Assembly (NCBI GenBank): GCA_015487435.1 | Contig: WFPU01000309.1 | Coordinates: 1 to 18,677, forward strand | Length of the DNA: 18,677 nucleotides | Direction of reading: 5' to 3' | Source of the DNA: Sulfurimonas sp. | Lineage (GTDB): Bacteria > Campylobacterota > Campylobacteria > Campylobacterales > Sulfurimonadaceae | Shown here: positions 13,973-18,677 of the stretch, in pieces | How positions within the stretch are numbered: position 1 is the stretch's first letter | How the letters are laid out: the number at the start of each line of letters is the position of its first letter | Made by a program: the position numbers and the translations under genes | Notes under the pieces: model-generated | What the model was told of the DNA's origin: nothing | Databases searched by the model: none | The model's input: the letters and a program-made list of their open reading frames with translations, nothing else

Positions 13973-14955
13973 AGTTTATTTGATATCTCTATAATTTGAG
14001 CTAATTTCTTTTTTGCTTTTTTAGTCCTAATGGCACAATTAGCCATCTCTAAACCATCTTGAATATCGCGAGCCAACCCATCAACTACAAGCGCACAAGC
14101 AGTATTTATATAAACTATATCTCTTTGTGCATCTGTTGCTTTTGCATCAAAAATATTTTGCAATATTCGAGTATTTTCTTCTGCATCCCCACCAAGTATA
14201 GCTTCAAGAGGTGCTTTTTTTATCCCATATTCTTCTGGGTCTATCTCAAACTCATGAATAACTCCATCTTTAAGTTGAGAGGCATAAGTTATATCACTAA
14301 TACTAACTTCATCCATCCCCTCTGCCGAACTCACAACCATAGTTGATACTGCTCCATTAATTTTTAGTGCTTCAGCCATTTTAGGAACAAATGTTTTATC
14401 AAATACACCAAGTAAAGATTTTTTTACATCTGCTGGATTTGTAAGTGGCCCTAAAATATTAAATATAGTTTTATCGGGGATAGATTTTCTAACTGGCACT
14501 ATAAAACTCATACAAGGATGATGATTTGCCGCAAACATAAAACAAAACCCACTCTCTTCTAAAAGCTGAGCATTTTGTTTTATATTTAAATCTAACCTAA
14601 CTCCTAAGGATTCAAACATATCAGCACTTCCAGATTTTGAAGTGATTGAGCGACTTCCATGTTTTGCAACAGAAGAACCACAAGCAGAACTAAGAATTGC
14701 TACAGTTGAAGATATGTTAAAACTACCAATTTTATCTCCACCAGTTCCAACTATATCTAAGGATTTATCTCTTAACTCTTGGCTAATTGGTAAAGCTATA
14801 GCGTGTGAACGCATAACCTCTGCAGCCGCAGCTATTGACTCAACTGATGTATATTTATCAAGTCTCATGTTTAGTAAAAACTCACGCATAATTTCATCAC
14901 TCATCTCGTGATTAAAAAGACTCTCAAATTTCACCTTTGTTTCATTGTATGTCAT
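13969..14955 (-). CDS. trpD: Anthranilate phosphoribosyltransferase
   Basis: TrpD transfers phosphoribose from PRPP to anthranilate, the second step of tryptophan synthesis. The 328 residues match the family: DIVGTGGDKIGSFNISST (67-84, GTGGD binding PRPP), KHGSRSITSKSGSAD (98-112) for anthranilate and Mg2+, and GPLTNPA near the middle. The ATG follows directly after the TAG stop of the S4 gene with no gap. AAGGAG lies about 6 bases upstream, inside the S4 gene end. It is separated from trpB by other genes on the opposite strand, with no trpE, trpG, trpC or trpF next to it. Placement with S4, tsaE, lptB and rpoN suggests control by growth-linked transcription rather than a tryptophan attenuator. 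Confidence 0.95.
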   Translation of the reverse strand: MTYNETKVKFESLFNHEMSDEIMREFLLNMRLDKYTSVESIAAAAEVMRSHAIALPISQELRDKSLDIVGTGGDKIGSFNISSTVAILSSACGSSVAKHGSRSITSKSGSADMFESLGVRLDLNIKQNAQLLEESGFCFMFAANHHPCMSFIVPVRKSIPDKTIFNILGPLTNPADVKKSLLGVFDKTFVPKMAEALKINGAVSTMVVSSAEGMDEVSISDITYASQLKDGVIHEFEIDPEEYGIKKAPLEAILGGDAEENTRILQNIFDAKATDAQRDIVYINTACALVVDGLARDIQDGLEMANCAIRTKKAKKKLAQIIEISNKL

Positions 14956-15201
14956 CTAAAGCTCCTTAATATATTCGTGTTGTAGTGATTTTGGTGTAGA
15001 TTTCGTTGTTGGAAGCTGTAAAACTTCATAATTCTTAGATTCACTTAGGTAGTTTATGGTAATTTTATTACCAACATCAACATTTTTAGAAGACTTTACA
15101 ACCACACCATTTATAAGCACAACTTTGTTAGCAATCATATCTTGAGCAACTGAACGCCTTTTTGTAATATTTACAGAATTAAGAAATTTATCTATTCGCA
15201 T
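14956..15201 (-). CDS. S4-domain RNA-binding protein
   Basis: An 81-residue protein made almost entirely of one S4 domain (residues 1-60). It opens with MRIDKFLNSVNITKRRSVAQ, followed by DMIANKVVLINGVVVKSSKNVDVGNKI. A short tail (YEVLQLP ... PKSLQ) follows. S4 domains bind structured RNA; the closest general types are the Hsp15/RlbA-like small proteins that act on ribosomes or stalled 50S subunits. No catalytic domain is attached, so it is not a pseudouridine synthase. It is first in its unit. A possible -10 (TATAAA, minus strand, 15227-15232) lies in the 120-base gap upstream, but its ribosome site is weak (AAAAAG). The gap holds no other gene. Confidence 0.87.
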   Translation of the reverse strand: MRIDKFLNSVNITKRRSVAQDMIANKVVLINGVVVKSSKNVDVGNKITINYLSESKNYEVLQLPTTKSTPKSLQHEYIKEL

Positions 15202-15321
15202 TATTTAACTTTTTTAAAATTTTTTATTTATATTAAGATAATAAAACTAAAAGCAATGTAAAAGTTGGAACAATTATTGCATATATATGTGGTTTTTTTA
15301 TAAATTTGTTGATTTTACTTT

Positions 15322-16404
15322 TTAAGTTATATAAAAAAATATTTTATTTAGTATTTGACCATTTATAACTATATTAAGCTTTTGTTTACCTAGATAATAA
15401 TTACGAGTAGATATAGCTCTAAAAGAGTGTTTTTTAACTATTTTTTTGATATTTCCCATAACCATAGATTCAGATATTTTAAATATTTTTTTTGAATATT
15501 TATTATTTTGTCTTAAAAACTCCATTTGATACTCTATTCTAAGTAACCCCAAATTTTCCTTTGAGTGCAATTCAAAACTAAATTCTAGCTCTGCACCTAA
15601 TTTCACATCTTTTTGAATACTTATATTTTTAATCTCAACATGCGATGCTGGTTTTAATCCAAAAAGCTCTAAAATTTCTCTATTACCAGATTTCAAAAGT
15701 GTTCTACATCCATGTTTTAGTAACCTATCTCTATTTTTAGAATATCCAAGCCATTTTTTTGTTAATTGTATAACTATATCTGGATTATCTTTTGAGATAT
15801 CGTTGATGTTATTTGCTACACTTTTACGAACATATTCACTACGATCATCTTTTAAAAGTTCTAATATCTCTATAGCTTCTTTTGGATTGTACTTAAAATT
15901 ATTTAAAGCGATAGCCCAAGGAAGTCTAGGTCTACAACCCTCTGATGCCAATCTTCTAACATGTTCATTTTTTGATAATGCCCATCTCTTCATCTGCTCC
16001 ATTGTAGCATCTGGGTATTTGACGATAAACTGTCTTATAGCAAATTCACTACTAGACTCAATTGTAAATACTCTTAAAGCTTTCATAGAAACTTCAAAAT
16101 AATCTACTCCGTAAACTTCTACAAAATCTTGAAAAATCATATTTTCTATTCTATAATTTTTGTTTATATTTTTAAATGTTTTTTGCAAAATCAAAACAGC
16201 TTTTTCATATTTATTTGGGAGAAATTTGCCTAAACTCTCAGATATATGACGCATCCGTTGTTTTAACTCTTTTTCTTGGTAATTTTTATCAAAAACAGTA
16301 TTACTAAACTCATTTTTTTTAAAATCTACAAAATGAATTTTTATCTCATTTGAGATTACTTCGATATATCTTTCATCATATAATTCTTTTAAAAGGGTAG
16401 CCAT
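15322..16404 (-). CDS. DNA alkylation repair protein, AlkC/AlkD HEAT-repeat superfamily
   Basis: Members of this superfamily are DNA glycosylases that remove cationic alkylated bases such as 3-methyladenine without flipping the base. The 360 residues have an N-terminal helical part (1-100) and HEAT-like repeats (about 100-250). Those repeats include the signature HVRRLASEGCRPRLPWA (148-164) and YVRKSVANNINDISK (191-205), then HGCRTLLK. The last 100 residues (from about 255) alternate short hydrophobic beta strands and resemble the immunoglobulin-like domain reported in Pseudomonas AlkC. AlkC is therefore more likely than AlkD, which lacks this domain. The gene starts 1 base after the ElyC-like gene stop and ends the nhaA unit. 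The downstream 120-base gap shows no clear terminator. The catalytic acid was not assigned with certainty. Confidence 0.85.
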   Translation of the reverse strand: MATLLKELYDERYIEVISNEIKIHFVDFKKNEFSNTVFDKNYQEKELKQRMRHISESLGKFLPNKYEKAVLILQKTFKNINKNYRIENMIFQDFVEVYGVDYFEVSMKALRVFTIESSSEFAIRQFIVKYPDATMEQMKRWALSKNEHVRRLASEGCRPRLPWAIALNNFKYNPKEAIEILELLKDDRSEYVRKSVANNINDISKDNPDIVIQLTKKWLGYSKNRDRLLKHGCRTLLKSGNREILELFGLKPASHVEIKNISIQKDVKLGAELEFSFELHSKENLGLLRIEYQMEFLRQNNKYSKKIFKISESMVMGNIKKIVKKHSFRAISTRNYYLGKQKLNIVINGQILNKIFFYIT

Positions 16405-16405
16405 A

Positions 16406-17152
16406 CTAACCTCTTATTTTTGCCCATATCATTCCAAGAAATTCGTGAATAGCCATTCTAGAACCTTCTAATGCTTCAATATTAGGTAATTTTAGATATG
16501 AATTTATTTCACTTTTATGAAAATCTGTGGGTGCAGCAATTGGATTCATTCCCATACTTTTGAATAACAACATTGACCTTGGCATATGGGTTGCTGACGT
16601 TACTAAAACAAAAGGCTCCAAACCAACTATACTCTTCATATATTTAGCCTCCTCTCTTGTATCGTTTGGTTTGGAATTTACAATCATATTATCTTCATCA
16701 ACACCAAGTGCCAAAGCTAATATAGAGTTCATTTTTGCATTTGCTTCATTTGTATAACCCTCATATCCTGTAAAAACTATTTTAGAGTTTGGAATTTTTT
16801 TATGGATTATTATGCCCTCAATAACTCTTTTAGTTCCACCATCAGAGATATTAGAACTTATTGGTTGAGATGTATCAGTGTTGTGTCCATGCCCCAATAC
16901 ATGGATATATTTTACATTAGCTTTATAATCATATTTTGGATATTGATTTTCTAATTTTTTTATTAAATAATTAGAAAATGGTGGATATGAAAAAAGAATT
17001 AAAAAGCCAAATGAAAAACTTAAAAATTGTTTTGCTAACTTTTGTTTAGAATCAAATAAAAACCATAATCCAAGTAGAAACAATGTTATTATCAAACCTA
17101 GTGGTTCGATAAAAAATGTTATTAATTTTTTAATAAAAAGTCCAAATTCCAT
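16406..17152 (-). CDS. ElyC/SanA/YdcF (DUF218) family membrane protein
   Basis: The 248-residue protein has two membrane helices at the N terminus (about residues 12-33 and 40-60). A DUF218 domain follows on the periplasmic side, beginning with VKYIHVLGHGHN. NDTREEAKYM and LVTSATHMPRSMLLFKSMGMNP are the conserved substrate-pocket segments. The C terminus ALEGSRMAIHEFLGMIWAKIRG resembles that of ElyC, a factor needed for normal peptidoglycan and lipid-carrier metabolism in enterobacteria. The usual VVLGGG is altered to HVLGHG here. It lies between nhaA (22-base gap) and the alkylation-repair gene (1-base gap) in one unit. The function is inferred from family only; the biochemical activity of these proteins is not settled. 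Confidence 0.83.
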   Translation of the reverse strand: MEFGLFIKKLITFFIEPLGLIITLFLLGLWFLFDSKQKLAKQFLSFSFGFLILFSYPPFSNYLIKKLENQYPKYDYKANVKYIHVLGHGHNTDTSQPISSNISDGGTKRVIEGIIIHKKIPNSKIVFTGYEGYTNEANAKMNSILALALGVDEDNMIVNSKPNDTREEAKYMKSIVGLEPFVLVTSATHMPRSMLLFKSMGMNPIAAPTDFHKSEINSYLKLPNIEALEGSRMAIHEFLGMIWAKIRG

Positions 17153-17174
17153 TAAAAATTACCTTAAGAAATTA

Positions 17175-18515
17175 CTAAGAAGTTTTAGTAGATTTTGCAA
17201 TATATCTAAGCCATAAATATCCAAACACTCCAGAAAAAAGAGATGCGGCTAATATTCCTATTTTTGCTTGAAAGATTAAAGTATCATTTCCAACAAATGC
17301 CAAATCTGCCACAAAGATAGACATTGTAAAGCCAATACCGCCTAAAAAAGCCACACCAAAAATTTGACTCATTGTACTGTTTTTTGGAAGCTTAGCAATT
17401 CCAAATTTAATTGCTAAATACGAAACACCAGCAATACCAATAACTTTACCTAGTATTAGCCCTGCCATCACTCCAACAGTTACAGGCTCAACTATAATAT
17501 TTGAAATAGATGAAAAGTTTATAGATATACCAGCATTAGCAAGCGCAAAAAGAGGGATAATAATTAATGCAACAGGGAGATGTAGACTATGTTCAAGTCT
17601 TGCTGCTGGAGAGTTGACCGAGTCTATCCTATCTTTTAAATTTTGGAGTATTGCTTTTTGTTTTTCATGCATAGTATGCTCTTTTGTAACAGGATAATTA
17701 TCGTACTCATCAAGTAAATTTTTTGTATGTGCTGTAAAATATGCAGGACTGATTTTTGGTTTAAACGGTATTGCCATAGCTGCTATAACTCCGGCAATTG
17801 TTGCATGAACACCAGACTCAAGCATAAAAAACCACATAAAAAGTCCAACTATAAAGTATGGTAAAATTGCATGAATACCAAAGCGGTTAAATAAAATTAA
17901 AATTAAAAAAAACATTCCAGATAAACCAAGCGACATAATATGTATTTGCTCTGTATAAAAAAGAGCAATAACAATTACAGCACCTAAATCATCAACAATA
18001 GCAAGAGCAACTAAAAATGTAACAAGTGGCGCAGAGACTCTCTTTCCTAAAAGAACTAAAGCACTAATGGCAAATGCAATATCTGTTGCCATTGGAATCC
18101 CCCACCCTCGAACACCTTCTCCTCCATAGTTTATACTTAAAAAAATTAGTGCAGGTACAACCATACCGCCAATAGCTGCTAAAATTGGTAAAATTGCAAC
18201 ACTTATATTTGAAAGTTCACCTACTAAAATCTCTCGTTTTATCTCTAATCCAATTAAAAAGAAAAATATAGCCATCAGTCCGTCATTTATCCAATGATGA
18301 ATACTATGAGATAATTTCCAAGAACCTATAATAATATCTATTTTAGTATGAATTAGATGTAGATAAGCATCTGCAAAAGTACTATTTGCAAGCATAAGCG
18401 CAACAATAGTCATTAGCATTAAAACTAAACCTGTAGTAGTTTGGGCGTGTAAGAACTGTTCAAAAGGGGTGGCTATTTTATTAAAAGCTTTTTCCCATGG
18501 TGCATACATTTTCAT
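17175..18515 (-). CDS. nhaA: Na+/H+ antiporter NhaA
   Basis: NhaA exports Na+ (or Li+) in exchange for protons and keeps pH and salt balance at the inner membrane. The 446-residue protein has about 12 membrane segments. The ion-binding aspartates are intact: Asp175-Asp176 in LAIVDDLGAV correspond to Asp163-Asp164 of the E. coli protein, and Asp145 in PMATDIAFA to Asp133. The GLEIKREIL motif and the GGIGFTMSIFVADLAF segment are also conserved. It is longer than the E. coli protein (388), mainly through a charged cytoplasmic insert between about residues 260 and 320 (NLLDEYDNY, then HEKQKAILQNLKDRIDS). The ATG at 18515 has GGA about 6 bases upstream; a second ATG two codons later fits less well. 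It leads the unit with the ElyC-like and alkylation-repair genes. Confidence 0.96.
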   Translation of the reverse strand: MKMYAPWEKAFNKIATPFEQFLHAQTTTGLVLMLMTIVALMLANSTFADAYLHLIHTKIDIIIGSWKLSHSIHHWINDGLMAIFFFLIGLEIKREILVGELSNISVAILPILAAIGGMVVPALIFLSINYGGEGVRGWGIPMATDIAFAISALVLLGKRVSAPLVTFLVALAIVDDLGAVIVIALFYTEQIHIMSLGLSGMFFLILILFNRFGIHAILPYFIVGLFMWFFMLESGVHATIAGVIAAMAIPFKPKISPAYFTAHTKNLLDEYDNYPVTKEHTMHEKQKAILQNLKDRIDSVNSPAARLEHSLHLPVALIIIPLFALANAGISINFSSISNIIVEPVTVGVMAGLILGKVIGIAGVSYLAIKFGIAKLPKNSTMSQIFGVAFLGGIGFTMSIFVADLAFVGNDTLIFQAKIGILAASLFSGVFGYLWLRYIAKSTKTS

Positions 18516-18565
18516 ATATATCCATCACTTTGTGGCATAAATTTTTCCTTTATTTATATTGTGTT

Positions 18566-18571
18566 ATTATA
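18566..18571 (-). promoter_or_regulatory. Predicted -10 box of the nhaA promoter
   Basis: On the minus strand this reads TATAAT in the context AGTTATAATAACAC, about 50 bases before the nhaA ATG. The expected transcript would start near 18560 with a leader of about 45 bases. There is no convincing -35. Confidence 0.6.
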
Positions 18572-18595
18572 ACTAATATAGCGTCCAAATTTAGC

Positions 18596-18601
18596 TATAA
18601 T
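18596..18601 (+). promoter_or_regulatory. Predicted -10 box of the right-edge gene
   Basis: A perfect TATAAT in the context TAGCTATAATTCC lies 28 bases before the ATG at 18630. It matches the folD and rpiB promoters in style. It is divergent from the nhaA promoter, and the two -10 boxes are about 25 bases apart. Confidence 0.65.
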
Positions 18602-18629
18602 TCCAAATAATTAATATTAGGATATATTT

Positions 18630-18677
18630 ATGCAGATTTTTGGTAAATTTGATACAAAGTTTGATGATGAATATTTG
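18630..18677 (+). CDS. Start of an unidentified gene (3' end outside window)
   Basis: An ATG with an AGGA ribosome site 7 bases upstream and a TATAAT promoter box 28 bases upstream opens a frame that runs off the right edge. Only 16 residues are visible (MQIFGKFDTKFDDEYL), too few to assign a family. It is divergent from nhaA. Confidence 0.6.
   Translation, partial: MQIFGKFDTKFDDEYL

Noticed and set aside
14059..14346. A 95-codon frame on the plus strand, antisense to trpD
   Set aside because: It lies wholly within the intact trpD gene, has no ribosome site or family resemblance, and its composition (many Ile, Tyr, Ser, Cys) is typical of an antisense shadow.
15803..16102. A 99-codon plus-strand frame opposite the alkylation-repair gene
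   Set aside because: It is fully antisense to a well-supported coding region, with no ribosome site and no recognisable motif.
1..18677. CRISPR arrays, tRNA/rRNA genes, transposases or integrases
   Set aside because: No regularly spaced direct repeats, cloverleaf-like sequences or recombinase motifs were seen when reading both strands.

Overview
The window looks like a piece of a Campylobacterota (Epsilonproteobacteria) chromosome, closest in flavour to Sulfurimonas or a relative. The DNA is strongly AT-rich. Genes are tightly packed with frequent start/stop overlaps. Promoters show a clean TATAAT -10 box with no clear -35. FolD carries GASNIVGKP at its cofactor-binding loop, and the cluster folD-lepB-M50 protease, rpiB-coiled coil-apt-trpB and S4-trpD-tsaE-lptB-rpoN-TIGR02757 fits that group. 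The genus is an inference; no rRNA gene is present to settle it.

Left end (1-3072, plus strand) is accessory DNA. It holds the 3' end of a PAPS-reductase-family gene (cut by the window edge), a class II Fic protein, and a two-gene type II restriction-modification system. The endonuclease resembles NgoPII and the m5C methyltransferase resembles M.HaeIII/M.NgoPII, so GGCC is the predicted target. This block abuts a housekeeping region at a convergent junction (3073-3136).

3137-5511 (minus strand) is an overlapping three-gene unit: a monoheme c-type cytochrome, a CitE-like CoA-ester lyase/aldolase and a dicarboxylate/acidic amino acid symporter, transcribed in that order. It diverges from folD. 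5571-7901 (plus) is folD-lepB-M50 protease, with overlapping or touching genes. 7930-10681 (plus) starts at a strong predicted promoter with an unusual inverted repeat. It carries rpiB, an unrecognised 46-codon small ORF, a membrane-anchored coiled-coil protein, apt and a stand-alone trpB.

10845-15201 (minus) is a six-gene unit transcribed as S4 RNA-binding protein, trpD, tsaE, lptB, rpoN and a TIGR02757-family protein, nearly all overlapping or abutting. 15322-18515 (minus) is nhaA, an ElyC/SanA/YdcF-family membrane protein and a HEAT-repeat DNA alkylation repair protein with a probable beta-sandwich C-terminal domain. nhaA diverges from a gene cut by the right edge; each has a perfect TATAAT box.

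No tRNA, rRNA, CRISPR array, transposase or integrase was seen. The clearest accessory system is the GGCC restriction-modification cassette, which belongs to a known class. The least explained items are the PAPS-reductase-like/Fic pair at the left edge and the small ORF with a Shine-Dalgarno-masking hairpin between rpiB and apt.
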